DNA of 64,000 bases from Hyphococcus luteus. Its GTDB lineage: Bacteria; Pseudomonadota; Alphaproteobacteria; Caulobacterales; Parvularculaceae. The notes under the pieces are model-generated. The model had not been told where the DNA came from and ran no database searches. It saw only the letters and a program-made list of their open reading frames with translations. The stretch spans positions 744,001 through 808,000 of the forward strand of contig NZ_PJCH01000015.1 in assembly GCF_002943565.1 (NCBI RefSeq), in the 5' to 3' direction. Shown in pieces: positions 1 through 8,858 of the stretch. The translations under genes and the position numbers were made by a program. Each line of letters starts with the position of its first letter. Position 1 is the stretch's first letter.

Positions 1-2036
1 ACGCCGTTTTCGATGACGCCGCCCTCGTCGTCCGCCATGGTGACGATCCGCGCGCCCACAAGCGCCACCGTTCCCGTCGGCTTGTCCGCCTTGAACGTCA
101 TGGAAAGATCGGCGCCCTCTGACGGCGGCTCATAGCTTTTAGTCTCGTCGTCTTCGTCTTGCGGCGCAGTCGGCGTCATCTCCGCAAGGCTTGCGGAATA
201 AAGCGTGGCCCCAAGACTCCAGTTCAAGGCGCCCCGCGACCAGTTGATATAGCTCGCCCCGTCGCCGCTCGCTTTCGTCACCGGCAGGGCCGACGCCTTG
301 CGCCCGGCGCCTGTTTTCTGCGGGCCCGGCGTCAGCGGCATCACGAAGGCGCTGTAATTGTCCATGAAGGCGACGCTCTTACCGTCATGAGAGACCTGAT
401 ATTCGGTGACGAGATCGCCGGACGCATGAACGCGTTCTTCATTGCCGGACAGATTGAGACTGACGAACTGGCCCGCATCGCCGTCCGTGCGCGTTACGAA
501 AATACGGGTCTCGTCGGCGCCGAAATGCGGGTGAGAGCCGTTGTCCGTGACGCGAGTCATGGCGCCGCCGCGCGCGAGGATCACGTAAACGCCCGGCTCT
601 TCGGACCAGTCGTCATCGGTGAGATACCCGCCCTCGCCTTTCTCAAAGACGATCATGTCGCCGTCCGGCGAGAAGCGCGGACGGCGGTAATGGCCGGGCT
701 CGTCGGTGACGGCGCGGCCCGATCCGCCGCGCGCGCCGACCGTGCGGATGGTTCCGAGCCCTTCATCGGTCCAGCTCACATAGGCGATGCGCCGGCCGTC
801 ATAAGACCATGACGGGAAGAATTCGTACCCGTCGCGGCCGTTGGTCAGGCGGCGCGGCGTCCCGTCAGGCAGGGTCTTCACATAAAGCTTGCCGACCGAT
901 TCAAAAACCGCGCGCGACCCGTCCGGCGAGACGGCGGCGAAACGCGGCATCGAGGTTTTGAAACTGTCGGGCGCGACCGCGACTTGCGGGCGCGGCGGAT
1001 CGACCACCGCGCGCGTGTCCTTGACATGGAACGGAATGACCGACGCGGCGCCCGTCTCCACATTGAGGCGGCGGATCTTGCCGCCCGCCCAGAAGACGAC
1101 GGATTTCCCGTCCGGCGTCCAGTCCATATTCGGATAGACGCCCTGCACCGCCCAGGCTTCCTGCATGTCCTGGTCGAGATCGTCATAGATCTTGCGCTCT
1201 TCGCCGGAATGCATGTCTTTCAGATAAAGCTTCGACTTGGCGCGCTCGCGGCGCACGAACGCCATATAGCGCCCGTCCGGCGACGGCGCCGGGCGCACCG
1301 AGCCGCCATAGCCGGAGACAGCGGTTTCGATCTCGCCGGTCGCCATTTCGTACCGCTTGATGTCGAAGAGATCGGTGTTGGAGTCCTGCGCATATTCGAA
1401 GATCGGACCCGGCGTGATGTTCTGTGAGTAATAGACATATTTTCCGTCTGCGGAGAAAATCGGTTCGCCGAGCTCTTTCTGGTGCGCCTCGCTTGGACGC
1501 TCCACAAGCGGCACGCCGGCGCCGCCGGAGACGTGATAGAGCCAGATCTCGCCGGTTCCGAGCGAGCGCTGGGTGGTGAAATGCTTGCGCGCGGCGATAT
1601 AGCGCCCGTCCGCCGACCACGCAGGATTGTTCAACAGGCGGAAATCCTCTTTCGTCACCTGCCGTTTGTCGGACCCGTCGGCGTTCATGATCCAGATATT
1701 GTCGCCGCCCCCGCGGTCGGAGGTGAAAGCGATTTTGTCGCCGTCCGGGGAAAAGCGCGGCTGTATTTCCCAGGCCATGCCGCTGGCGATGGGGCGCGCT
1801 TCGCCGCCCGCCATGGGGATCACATAGATGTCGCCGAGAAGATCGAAAGCGACGGTCCGTCCGTCCGGGCTGACGTCGAGGCTCATCCAGGTGCCTTCCT
1901 CGACATCGATGGCGACGTCCCGCGTTTCCAGCGGCGGCGCAGACACGTCCCATTTTTCGTCTTTCTTCTCATCCTGCGCTGCGAGAACGCCCGGCGCGAA
2001 CGCCAGAACGGCGAATAGCCCAATCGTCTTTTTCAT
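1..2036 (-). CDS. PD40 beta-propeller / amidohydrolase family protein (C-terminus cut by window edge)
   Basis: The frame is open from an ATG at 2036 to the window edge (about 678 codons), so the gene is partial. It starts with a signal peptide (MKKTIGLFAVLAF...LAAQ), pointing to a periplasmic or outer-layer enzyme. Most of the visible part is TolB/tricorn-like PD40 propeller repeats, seen as recurring 'SPDGR/FSPDGD/SADGRY' blades up to about residue 560. The last visible residues (GTVALVGARIVTM...VIENG) look like the beginning of a metal-dependent amidohydrolase (composite-domain) fold. Known proteins of this architecture hydrolyse amide bonds of small peptides or imides, but the metal-binding HxH motif would lie off the window, so activity cannot be judged. 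An S41 tricorn protease has the same propeller; the GARIVTM start favours an amidohydrolase. Confidence 0.8.
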   Translation of the reverse strand, partial: MKKTIGLFAVLAFAPGVLAAQDEKKDEKWDVSAPPLETRDVAIDVEEGTWMSLDVSPDGRTVAFDLLGDIYVIPMAGGEARPIASGMAWEIQPRFSPDGDKIAFTSDRGGGDNIWIMNADGSDKRQVTKEDFRLLNNPAWSADGRYIAARKHFTTQRSLGTGEIWLYHVSGGAGVPLVERPSEAHQKELGEPIFSADGKYVYYSQNITPGPIFEYAQDSNTDLFDIKRYEMATGEIETAVSGYGGSVRPAPSPDGRYMAFVRRERAKSKLYLKDMHSGEERKIYDDLDQDMQEAWAVQGVYPNMDWTPDGKSVVFWAGGKIRRLNVETGAASVIPFHVKDTRAVVDPPRPQVAVAPDSFKTSMPRFAAVSPDGSRAVFESVGKLYVKTLPDGTPRRLTNGRDGYEFFPSWSYDGRRIAYVSWTDEGLGTIRTVGARGGSGRAVTDEPGHYRRPRFSPDGDMIVFEKGEGGYLTDDDWSEEPGVYVILARGGAMTRVTDNGSHPHFGADETRIFVTRTDGDAGQFVSLNLSGNEERVHASGDLVTEYQVSHDGKSVAFMDNYSAFVMPLTPGPQKTGAGRKASALPVTKASGDGASYINWSRGALNWSLGATLYSASLAEMTPTAPQDEDDETKSYEPPSEGADLSMTFKADKPTGTVALVGARIVTMADDEGGVIENG

Positions 2037-2139
2037 GGATATGACCCCGGTGATTCCGTGTTGGGGTCAGCCTAGGGCGTCGAGCGAAGGCGTTACAAGC
2101 CTCGCAGGCGCAAAGCCTAGGACCTGCGGCGTTAAAGCC

Positions 2140-2856
2140 TCACTTTTCGCCGAGAATTTCACTGACCCATTGCGGCACGATTTCGCCGGCGGGCCCATAG
2201 CGCGCATCGGTGAAAAAATGCGCGTTCTCCGACGGTTCGAGATTAAGCTCCATCGCCGGCACGCCGAGCGCCCGCGCCTCCGCCACAAAACCTGCGGCGG
2301 GATAGACCGACCCGGAGGTGCCGATGGAAACGAAAAGGTCGGCGGTCATGATGGCGTCGGCGGCCTCGTCCAGGTGGCGCGGCGTCTCGCCGAACCAGAC
2401 CACATAAGGACGCATGCCGCCCGCCCGCGAGCAGGCGCCACAGGCCAGCCCCAGGGAAAGATCTGCATCGCCAGCCGCAACGGCGCCGCAATGGGCGCAT
2501 TCCGATTTCAAGAGCTCGCCATGCATATGAAGAATGTTTTTCGACCCGCCCCGCTCATGCAGGTCGTCCACATTCTGCGTGATCAGCGTCAGCTTGCCGC
2601 CGCGCGCGTCGAGCCCGCGCTCGAGCTCGGCGAGCGCCTTATGGGCGGCGTTCGGCTCGACGCCCGGCAGGGCGCGCCGGCGCGCATTATAAAACTCATG
2701 CACCAGCGCCGGATTGGCGGCGAAACCTTCAGGCGTCGCCACTTGCCGATAATCGTATTTCGACCAGACGCCGTCCTTGTCGCGAAACGTCGCCACACCC
2801 GACTCCGCCGAGACGCCGGAGCCGGTGAGAATGACGATATTGCGCGGCGGCGCCAT
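2140..2856 (-). CDS. cobB: Sir2-family NAD-dependent protein deacylase
   Basis: A 238-residue class III sirtuin that removes acyl groups from protein lysines using NAD+. Visible features are the Rossmann loop GSGVSAESGVATFR (most homologues have GAGxS, here GSGVS), the TQNVDDLHERGG motif, the catalytic His in LHMHGEL, two Zn-binding CxxC pairs (CAHC and CGAC) and the WFGE motif. The stretch EFYNARRR contains the Tyr-xx-Arg pair that in CobB/SIRT5-type enzymes reads negatively charged acyl groups, so desuccinylation as well as deacetylation is plausible. The start lies 5 bases after the stop of the upstream DUF1993 gene, so the two are probably translated from one message. Confidence 0.9.
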   Translation of the reverse strand: MAPPRNIVILTGSGVSAESGVATFRDKDGVWSKYDYRQVATPEGFAANPALVHEFYNARRRALPGVEPNAAHKALAELERGLDARGGKLTLITQNVDDLHERGGSKNILHMHGELLKSECAHCGAVAAGDADLSLGLACGACSRAGGMRPYVVWFGETPRHLDEAADAIMTADLFVSIGTSGSVYPAAGFVAEARALGVPAMELNLEPSENAHFFTDARYGPAGEIVPQWVSEILGEK

Positions 2857-2860
2857 GGGC

Positions 2861-3376
2861 TCACGCCTCTTGCTGCGCGTTCATATAATCGAGCTTGCCC
2901 ACATCGACGCCCATATTGCGCAAATTGAGATAGGCCGCCGTTATATGGAAATAGAGATTGGGCAGGACAAAAGTGAGGAAATAGGCCGAGCGCGCGAAGG
3001 TCATTTCCTGCGGTCCCATGGGCACGGTGATGTTCGCATCCGGGTTCCTGTCGACCGCCTGCATGTCGAGATCCTTGATGAAGTCGCGGGCCTTGTCGAT
3101 GCGCGCCAGGAGAGCGGCGAAATTCTCCTCCTTGTCGTCGAAGGACGGCAGGGGCGCCCCGGCGAGCCGGGCAAGCCCGCGCGCCGGCAGCTCCGTCGCG
3201 ATCTGCACCTGGCGTTTCATGGGAAACATGTCGGGCGCGAGACGCCAGTCGAGATAAACGCTTTCCTCAACCTTGTTGGCTTCGGCATGCGCGGCGCCTT
3301 TTTTGAGCGCGCGCTCAAGCCCGCCGAACATCTGGCCGAGGGCGGTTTCCGCAATTTGCGAGATGGGGAAAGTCAT
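2861..3376 (-). CDS. DUF1993 family protein
   Basis: A 171-residue cytosolic protein starting MTFPISQIAETALGQMFGG. It matches the DUF1993 family, whose members resemble the DinB/YfiT four-helix fold and have no firmly assigned reaction. The His-rich metal site of true DinB proteins is not obvious; one His occurs late (YFHITAAYLNLRN). It is the first gene of a probable two-gene unit with the sirtuin downstream (5-base spacing). No signal peptide or membrane segment is visible. Function unknown. Confidence 0.75.
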   Translation of the reverse strand: MTFPISQIAETALGQMFGGLERALKKGAAHAEANKVEESVYLDWRLAPDMFPMKRQVQIATELPARGLARLAGAPLPSFDDKEENFAALLARIDKARDFIKDLDMQAVDRNPDANITVPMGPQEMTFARSAYFLTFVLPNLYFHITAAYLNLRNMGVDVGKLDYMNAQQEA

Positions 3377-3495
3377 GATGAGGCTCCTTCGGAAATCAGG
3401 GCGCTATTGACGGCTGAAGTTTTACGCCTTTCAACGTCCTCCCGAAAGCCGCGCCGTCAGATCAAATTCCGGCGACGGCGTTTTAAAGGAGCATC

Positions 3496-3963
3496 ATGGC
3501 CGCAAAGGTTCTTTTCGTTTGCCTCGGCAATATTTGCCGCTCCCCGGCGGCGGAAGGCGTCTTGCGCGCCAGGGCGAAAGAACGCGGGCTCGAGCTTGCG
3601 ATCGAATCCGCCGGCACCGGCGGCTGGCATGCGGGCGATCCGCCGGACGGGCGGATGATCAAGGCGGCGGCGCGGCGGGGCGTCGACATTTCCTATCAGC
3701 GCGCGCGTCAGGTCGATCTCTCGGACTTCTACCAGTTCGATTATATCCTCGCTATGGATCTGTCGAACCACACGGACCTTCTTGAGCTCGCGCCGCCGAA
3801 CCGGACCTGCGACATCCGCCTGTTTCTCGATTTCGCCGATTGCGCCGAACGCGAAACGCCGGATCCTTATTATGGCGGGGGCGACGGTTTCGAGCGCGTC
3901 CTGAACCTGATCGAACTCGGCGCGGAAGGTTTCCTCGATCACCTCGAAGACGAAAGCGCGTAG
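3496..3963 (+). CDS. Low-molecular-weight protein-tyrosine phosphatase
   Basis: A 155-residue cytosolic phosphatase. The P-loop CLGNICRS (residues 10-17, pattern C-X5-R-S) holds the nucleophilic Cys and phosphate-binding Arg, and the general-acid loop DPYYGG is near residue 122. Length and motif order match eukaryote-like LMW-PTPs (ArsC/Wzb superfamily, phosphatase branch). There is no neighbouring tyrosine kinase or exopolysaccharide operon, so a housekeeping role is more likely than capsule control. An SD-like AAAGGAG precedes the ATG. Its 3' end overlaps the convergent thpR gene by 25 bases. Confidence 0.9.
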   Translation: MAAKVLFVCLGNICRSPAAEGVLRARAKERGLELAIESAGTGGWHAGDPPDGRMIKAAARRGVDISYQRARQVDLSDFYQFDYILAMDLSNHTDLLELAPPNRTCDIRLFLDFADCAERETPDPYYGGGDGFERVLNLIELGAEGFLDHLEDESA

Positions 3964-4481
3964 CTCGCCTCGATGGCGTAATGGGCGCCGTTGCGGCCGA
4001 GCTCCGACGAATAAAGATGAAACGCCTCCACCGGAAACGGCCCGCACGAAAATAGCCCGTGCTGCGCGGCGTATTTCTCCGCGATGTCCCGGCTGACATT
4101 TTTCAGATAGGCAAGCGTCACATGTGGCGTGAACTTGCGCTTGTCGAGATTGAAGCCGGCGCGGCGCAGCGCGGTTTCGACTTTCGCCTGCAGATGATTA
4201 AGTTCCGGCGAGGCGGCGACGCCCGCCCATAAGGCGTGCGGTTTCCTGTCGCCGAAAACGCCGACGCCGGAAAGGCGCATGTCGAAGGCGGGCGCCTCGA
4301 CTTTTTCAAGCGCGTCGAGGGCGGCGGAAAATCCGTGCCGGTCGGCCTCGCCGATAAAAGCCAGCGTTAAGTGAAAATTCTCAGCTTTCACCCAGCGCGC
4401 GCCGTCGACGCCCGATTGCAGGAGCGTGAGCGCGTCAGCGACGATTTCAGGGATTTCAAGGGCGACGAATAAACGGTGCAT
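3939..4481 (-). CDS. thpR: RNA 2',3'-cyclic phosphodiesterase (2H family)
   Basis: A 180-residue 2H-phosphoesterase. The two hallmark HxT motifs are present: HLTLAF near residue 41 and HVTLAYL near residue 124. Family members open 2',3'-cyclic phosphates on RNA ends (LigT/ThpR). The size is standard and the start at MHRLFVALEIP is the typical N-terminus. It is convergent with, and overlaps, the phosphatase gene, and is divergent from the SDR gene with a 71-base gap that must hold both promoters. Confidence 0.9.
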   Translation of the reverse strand: MHRLFVALEIPEIVADALTLLQSGVDGARWVKAENFHLTLAFIGEADRHGFSAALDALEKVEAPAFDMRLSGVGVFGDRKPHALWAGVAASPELNHLQAKVETALRRAGFNLDKRKFTPHVTLAYLKNVSRDIAEKYAAQHGLFSCGPFPVEAFHLYSSELGRNGAHYAIEASYALSSSR

Positions 4482-4552
4482 GGAAAATCACGGCGGATAT
4501 ATTATCTGACCGCCTTAGACATCTTCGCCGCCCGCAGCAAGAAAGGGGCCCG

Positions 4553-5422
4553 ATGGCCGAAAAAAAACTCCTTTGCCTGGGCTATGGCTATACGGCGCGC
4601 TTTTTCGCCGACCGCCTGAAACGCCGCGGCTGGCGCATCGCCGGAACCACGCGCGCGCCGGAAAAGGCGGCGGCGCTTGCCGCCGAGGGCGTCGAAGCGC
4701 TCATCTGGGACGGCGGCGATATCGATCCGTCATGGCTCGACGGGGCGCAGGCGATCCTGATTTCAACCCCGCCCGGCGATGAGGGCTGCCCGGCTTTCGC
4801 CGCGGCGGCGGCCGCCATCGCCGCGCGCGCCGGACAATGCCAATGGATCGGCTATCTCTCCACAAATGGCGTTTACGGTGACCATGACGGCGCCTGGGTG
4901 AATGAAGAAAGCGAATTGCGCGCGACCTCCCCGCGCGCCCAGCGCCGCATCAAGGCGGAAAACCAGTGGCGCGATTTTGCGCGTGAAAACGACCTGCCGC
5001 TCATAGTCTTTCGACTGCCCGGCATTTACGGGCCGGGACGCTCCGCCATCGACACGGTGCGCGCCGGAAAAGCCAAACGCATTTATAAGGAAAGCCAGGT
5101 TTTCTCGCGCATGCATGTCGCCGACATCGCCAAGACTCTGGAGGCGAGCATGGCGCGCCCGCGCCTTCACGATGTTTATAATCTCGCCGATGACGAACCG
5201 GCGCCGCCGCAGGACGTGATCGAATATGCCTGCGCGCTGCTCGGCGTCGCGCCGCCGCCGCTGACGCCCATCGACGAAGCCGATCTTTCCGATATGGCGA
5301 AAAGTTTTTATGCGGACAATAAGCGGGTCTCCAACCGACGCGTCAAGGAGGCGCTGGAGGTCAGGCTCGCTTTTCCGACCTATCGCGAAGGCCTCGACGC
5401 GATCGCTCGATCCCTGTCTTAA
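4553..5422 (+). CDS. SDR family oxidoreductase (YeeZ-like)
   Basis: A 289-residue Rossmann protein. The N-terminal dinucleotide loop is GYGYTARFFADRL (residues 10-22), followed by a short-chain/epimerase core, including STNGVYGDH where extended SDRs carry the Ser of the active site, and FRLPGIYGPGRSAID. The usual YxxxK is replaced by a region reading SPRAQRRIKAEN, so the canonical catalytic Tyr is not evident. This is typical of YeeZ-like extended SDRs of unknown substrate. Its stop overlaps by four bases the end of the convergent DUF6491-like gene. Confidence 0.8.
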   Translation: MAEKKLLCLGYGYTARFFADRLKRRGWRIAGTTRAPEKAAALAAEGVEALIWDGGDIDPSWLDGAQAILISTPPGDEGCPAFAAAAAAIAARAGQCQWIGYLSTNGVYGDHDGAWVNEESELRATSPRAQRRIKAENQWRDFARENDLPLIVFRLPGIYGPGRSAIDTVRAGKAKRIYKESQVFSRMHVADIAKTLEASMARPRLHDVYNLADDEPAPPQDVIEYACALLGVAPPPLTPIDEADLSDMAKSFYADNKRVSNRRVKEALEVRLAFPTYREGLDAIARSLS

Positions 5423-5844
5423 TACTCGTAAAAGGGGTCTTCTTCCGCCTCTTCGAGCCAGTTGTGGATCGCCGTGATTTCGCAGGTTTTTCCAGTTCCC
5501 CCGCCTGAGGAAAAGGTGATCTCGTCGCCTGCCTCGAAACAGCCGTTCTCACCGCCGCTTGCTGTATCAGCGAACATCAACGCCATGGAATTGCACTCGC
5601 CCGACAGGTGCAGGAAAGCCTGCCCGCCGTCGTCGGTCGCGACAATGACCATATTGTCTTTGGAGTCGTACGTCTCAGCGGCCAGCGGCGCGGCGATGCA
5701 TATCCGGTCGAGCGCTTCGCCCATCCGCTGATTGCTCATTTCGTAACTTTCGGCCGGGGGCGGCGTTTCAGCGGACTCGGGTTTCTTTGCGTAAACTGAA
5801 CTGGCAGCAGCAAGCGCCGCAGCTATTATAACCGTCTTTTTCAT
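5419..5844 (-). CDS. Secreted DUF6491-like small protein (paralogue 1)
   Basis: A 141-residue protein with a signal peptide (MKKTVIIAAALAAASSVYA) and a mature part of about 120 residues. It shares its layout with the next gene: a Cys in RICIA, a central LSGECNSM, a GCFEAGDEITF motif and a C-terminal CEITAIHNW. Four evenly placed Cys suggest two disulfides in a periplasmic domain. This matches the DUF6491 pattern common in Caulobacterales/Hyphomonadales, function unknown. The gene lies 176 bases downstream of its paralogue on the same strand. Confidence 0.7.
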   Translation of the reverse strand: MKKTVIIAAALAAASSVYAKKPESAETPPPAESYEMSNQRMGEALDRICIAAPLAAETYDSKDNMVIVATDDGGQAFLHLSGECNSMALMFADTASGGENGCFEAGDEITFSSGGGTGKTCEITAIHNWLEEAEEDPFYEY

Positions 5845-5961
5845 AAGGAGCGTCCGGTTTTCTCATCCGTGGCGGCGCATGGGTTCTAACGCACACGGAG
5901 AGTCTCGCCTTGATACGCTACATTGGGCCCATATCAAAACGGTCCGTACACATACGCCAGA

Positions 5962-5986
5962 GCCCCGCTGCAAATATGAGCGGGGC
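5962..5986 (-). terminator. GC-rich stem-loop between the two DUF6491-like genes
   Basis: The arms GCCCCGCT (5962-5969) and AGCGGGGC (5979-5986) are perfectly complementary with a 9-base loop. The element follows the end of the upstream paralogue on the minus strand. No T-run follows, so it may be a weak terminator or an mRNA-stabilising hairpin. Confidence 0.4.
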
Positions 5987-6020
5987 CCGGATTATAATTG
6001 GAATTGCTGCGCTGCGGCGC

Positions 6021-6452
6021 CTATTCGGCGTCTTCCGTTTCCTCAGCCGCGTCCTCATCCCACTTATATATGCGGGAAATCATGCAGCGGCGGGTGAAGC
6101 CGGGGCTGTCCTTGACGATGATGACGTCGCCGCGGGTGACGCAGCCGCCGCCCGGCCGGCTGTCGATGCCGATGGCTATGGCTGAGCGAAAGATGCTCTC
6201 GCGGCAGCCGCCATTCAGTTCGACCCGGTACCAGTCATTGACGCCGCGCTGCAGCAAAACGACATCGTCCTCGCCCTTGACGCTGCGCCAGCCATTGATG
6301 GTGCTGGCGAAACAGATGCGGTCCGCCTCCTCGCCGATGCGCGGGTCCGGGGCTTCGGCTTCATCGCCTTCATGATGCTCGGCGAAAGCGGCGGCGTTCA
6401 TGACCGCGGCGGCCATGCCGGCTGCAGCGATCAACGGCAAAAACTTTTTCAT
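6021..6452 (-). CDS. Secreted DUF6491-like small protein (paralogue 2)
   Basis: A 143-residue secreted protein. The ATG at 6452 is preferred over the one 45 bases upstream because it has a GGAG eight bases ahead and begins a proper signal peptide (MKKFLPLIAAAGMAAAVMN...FA). The mature domain reads ADRICFASTINGW, then LNGGCRES, then GGCVTRGDVIIV, then RRCMISRIYKWDED. This is the same Cys and Gly-Asp arrangement as the neighbouring paralogue and the DUF6491 family. An acidic tail (EDAAEETEDAE) ends the protein. Role unknown. Confidence 0.75.
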   Translation of the reverse strand: MKKFLPLIAAAGMAAAVMNAAAFAEHHEGDEAEAPDPRIGEEADRICFASTINGWRSVKGEDDVVLLQRGVNDWYRVELNGGCRESIFRSAIAIGIDSRPGGGCVTRGDVIIVKDSPGFTRRCMISRIYKWDEDAAEETEDAE

Positions 6453-6569
6453 TGGATTTTCTCCACTTGTCGCGCCCAGCCAGGAACAGGTTAGCACAAG
6501 ACAAGCGGCTCGGTTTTTTCACAAATGCGCGATCAGCGCGCCGCTCTTGCGAGGGACGATGAGCCCGCG

Positions 6570-6995
6570 TCAGGACGCCATGTCGTCAGGATAAGAGACG
6601 CGGTAGAAGGATTTCAGGAGGGTGAAGACCTCCTCGCCGCGATCATGGCTGTGGATCTCTTCCAGCGAGGCCCGGGTCAATTTGAACGCTCCGCCGGGGA
6701 TGTCAGCGCCCTCGATCGTCCGGGCGCCCATGGACCAGTCGGGAAAATTCCGCCGCTCGATCGGGGCGCGGTAAAGCTCGATAATCAGCTTGTGGCGCGG
6801 ATCTTTCAGGATTCGCTCATAAGTCGCCTTGAGCGCTTCTCCGGGCCCTTCCAGCGCCTGAATGAAATTACCTTCCGCAAAGAGAAGCAGGCCGGTGAGG
6901 CCGTTTCTGGCGTTGTTCCGGCGCGAAACCGCGAGAATGTCTTTAAGATCGGGCGCGGCCTCGGCCGCCGCGCTGGCGTAGACGAGCGTTTCCAT
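6570..6995 (-). CDS. Stand-alone BLUF blue-light sensor
   Basis: A 141-residue BLUF protein that binds FAD and senses blue light. Start chosen at METLVYAS (6995), which has AAAGGAG upstream; an earlier in-frame start would add 18 non-conserved residues. The photocycle residues are visible: Tyr in LVYAS, Asn in SRRNNARNGLTG, Gln in FIQALEG and Trp in FPDWSMG. There is no fused output domain; the chain after residue 95 is the usual BLUF capping helices. Short BLUF proteins of this type act by binding a partner. No obvious partner (EAL, MerR or similar) is adjacent; ahcY is divergent. Confidence 0.88.
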   Translation of the reverse strand: METLVYASAAAEAAPDLKDILAVSRRNNARNGLTGLLLFAEGNFIQALEGPGEALKATYERILKDPRHKLIIELYRAPIERRNFPDWSMGARTIEGADIPGGAFKLTRASLEEIHSHDRGEEVFTLLKSFYRVSYPDDMAS

Positions 6996-7037
6996 GCCTC
7001 GCTCTCCTTTGATCGCCTCTTTCCTTTTATAAAAAGG

Positions 7038-7043
7038 ATTATA
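7038..7043 (-). promoter_or_regulatory. Probable -10 box of the BLUF gene
   Basis: On the minus strand this reads TATAAT, a perfect consensus, about 43 bases ahead of the BLUF start codon. A 12-base palindrome AAACAATTGTTT (7044-7055) lies immediately upstream and could be an operator. No good -35 hexamer is seen at the ideal distance. Confidence 0.45.
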
Positions 7044-7086
7044 AAACAATTGTTTACAATCTCTTTACGAAAATTTTTCCGCGGCA

Positions 7087-7132
7087 GGGCGAAGTCACAT
7101 AAAGAAATCCTTATATGCCCTTGGCTTCGCCC
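7087..7132 (+). promoter_or_regulatory. Structured leader upstream of ahcY
   Basis: The arms GGGCGAAG (7087-7094) and CTTCGCCC (7125-7132) are perfectly complementary and enclose a 30-base loop, which itself can form a small ATAAG/CTTAT hairpin. A second short GGGC/GCCC stem (around 7137-7151) follows before the start codon at 7186. The position fits a 5'-UTR control element. ahcY leaders in alphaproteobacteria are sometimes SAM/SAH riboswitches, but I cannot match the known consensus cores, so identity is open. Confidence 0.35.
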
Positions 7133-7185
7133 GGGGGGCCTGTTATAGCCCGCCCACATATTTTCAGCAGATCAGGGAAACACCT

Positions 7186-8592
7186 ATGACCGCGCCCGCG
7201 CACCACGATTATCACGTCAAAGACATTAACCTGGCCGATTACGGCCGCCGCGAGATTGAGATCGCCGAGACCGAAATGCCCGGCCTGATGGCGACCCGCG
7301 AGGAATATGGAGCCTCAAAGCCGCTGAAAGGCGCGCGCATCGCAGGCTCCCTGCACATGACCATCCAGACCGCGGTTCTCATCGAGACCCTGCAAGAGCT
7401 CGGCGCCGAGGTTCGCTGGTGCTCGTGCAACATCTATTCGACCCAGGACCACGCCGCCGCGGCGATCGCCGCCACCGGCACCCCGGTCTTCGCTTTCAAG
7501 GGCGAAACGCTGGAGGAATACTGGGACCTCGCCGACAAGATCTTCGAATGGCCGAACGGCGAGACCGCCAACATGATCCTCGACGACGGCGGCGACGCGA
7601 CGCTGCTTATCCTCCTCGGCGCCGACGCGGAGAAAGACCCGTCGATCCTCGACAATCCGTCGAACGAAGAGGAAAAGGCGCTCTTCTCCACGATCAAACG
7701 CCGCCTCGACAAGCAGCCGAACTGGTACTCCACGGTCAAAGCCAACATCAAAGGCGTTTCGGAAGAAACGACCACCGGCGTTCTGCGTCTTTATCAGCGC
7801 CAGAAAAAAGGCCAGCTCCCCTTCCCGGCGATCAACGTCAACGACTCGGTGACCAAGTCGAAATTCGACAACAAATACGGTTGTAAAGAATCGCTCGTCG
7901 ACGGCATCCGCCGCGGCACCGATGTGATGATGGCCGGCAAGGTCGCGCTCGTCGCCGGTTACGGCGATGTGGGCAAAGGCTCCGCCGCGTCGCTCGCCGG
8001 GGCCGGCGCGCGCGTCATGGTCACCGAGATCGACCCGATCTGCGCCCTGCAGGCCGCCATGGACGGCTTTGAAGTCGTCACCATGGAAGAAGGCTGCCCG
8101 CGCGCCGACATCGTCATCACCTCGACCGGCAACAAGGACGTCTTGACCGTCGATCACATGCGCATGCTCAAAGACATGGCGATCGTCGGCAATATCGGCC
8201 ACTTCGACAACGAAATTCAGGTCGAGGGCCTCAAGAACTTCAAATGGGTCAACATCAAAGACCAGGTCGATCTGGTCGAGTTCCCGGACGGCAAGCGCAT
8301 GCTGCTTCTGTCTCAGGGCCGCCTGTTGAACCTCGGCAACGCCACCGGCCATCCGAGCTTCGTGATGTCCGCGTCCTTCACCAACCAGACGCTGGCCCAG
8401 ATCGAACTGTGGACCAAAGGCGAGCAGTACAAGAACGAGGTCTATATCCTGCCCAAGCATCTCGACGAAAAAGTCGCGCAGCTTCACCTCGACAAGATCG
8501 GCGCCCAGCTCACCACGCTTTCCGAAGAGCAGGCCGACTATATCGGCGTGCCGGTCAAGGGCCCGTACAAGTCCGACCACTACCGCTACTAA
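7186..8592 (+). CDS. ahcY: Adenosylhomocysteinase
   Basis: A 468-residue S-adenosylhomocysteine hydrolase that converts SAH to adenosine and homocysteine and so keeps methylation reactions running. It carries the NAD-binding loop [10 protein letters not shown], the signature [17 protein letters not shown], the conserved [19 protein letters not shown] region and the C-terminal [10 protein letters not shown] tail typical of the family. Length is that of bacterial forms with the extra about 40-residue insert. It ends in a strong terminator, so the downstream TonB-like and DivL genes are transcribed separately. Confidence 0.97.
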   Translation: MTAPAHHDYHVKDINLADYGRREIEIAETEMPGLMATREEYGASKPLKGARIAGSLHMTIQTAVLIETLQELGAEVRWCSCNIYSTQDHAAAAIAATGTPVFAFKGETLEEYWDLADKIFEWPNGETANMILDDGGDATLLILLGADAEKDPSILDNPSNEEEKALFSTIKRRLDKQPNWYSTVKANIKGVSEETTTGVLRLYQRQKKGQLPFPAINVNDSVTKSKFDNKYGCKESLVDGIRRGTDVMMAGKVALVAGYGDVGKGSAASLAGAGARVMVTEIDPICALQAAMDGFEVVTMEEGCPRADIVITSTGNKDVLTVDHMRMLKDMAIVGNIGHFDNEIQVEGLKNFKWVNIKDQVDLVEFPDGKRMLLLSQGRLLNLGNATGHPSFVMSASFTNQTLAQIELWTKGEQYKNEVYILPKHLDEKVAQLHLDKIGAQLTTLSEEQADYIGVPVKGPYKSDHYRY

Positions 8593-8621
8593 GCGCTGCT
8601 TCTTAAATTCAGCCTTGGAAA

Positions 8622-8647
8622 GGCCGCCCTTTCGGGCGGCCTTTTTC
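8622..8647 (+). terminator. Rho-independent terminator of ahcY
   Basis: A perfect 8-bp stem, GGCCGCCC / GGGCGGCC, with a TTTC loop and followed by TTTTTC. It lies 29 bases after the ahcY stop. Confidence 0.92.
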
Positions 8648-8858
8648 TTTGCCCGGATTGCCGCCCGCGCGCCATGACTTGCCACAAATGTCGCAGCCTG
8701 TTAAGGTGCGACTATTGTAGCACATCCGTCGATGCGAAGCATGATGAAGGGGCGCGCGCATGTTTCGGCGTTTCGGGCCTTGGCGCCTTCCACCGGACGG
8801 CCGGAGCCCTTGAGGCGGCGCCTCAAGAGCCTCGGCCATGACATGAAAGGAATGCGCT

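Noticed and set aside
7087-7185. Calling the ahcY leader a SAM-II or SAH riboswitch
   Set aside because: I could not match the conserved core bases of either class, so only a structured leader is reported.
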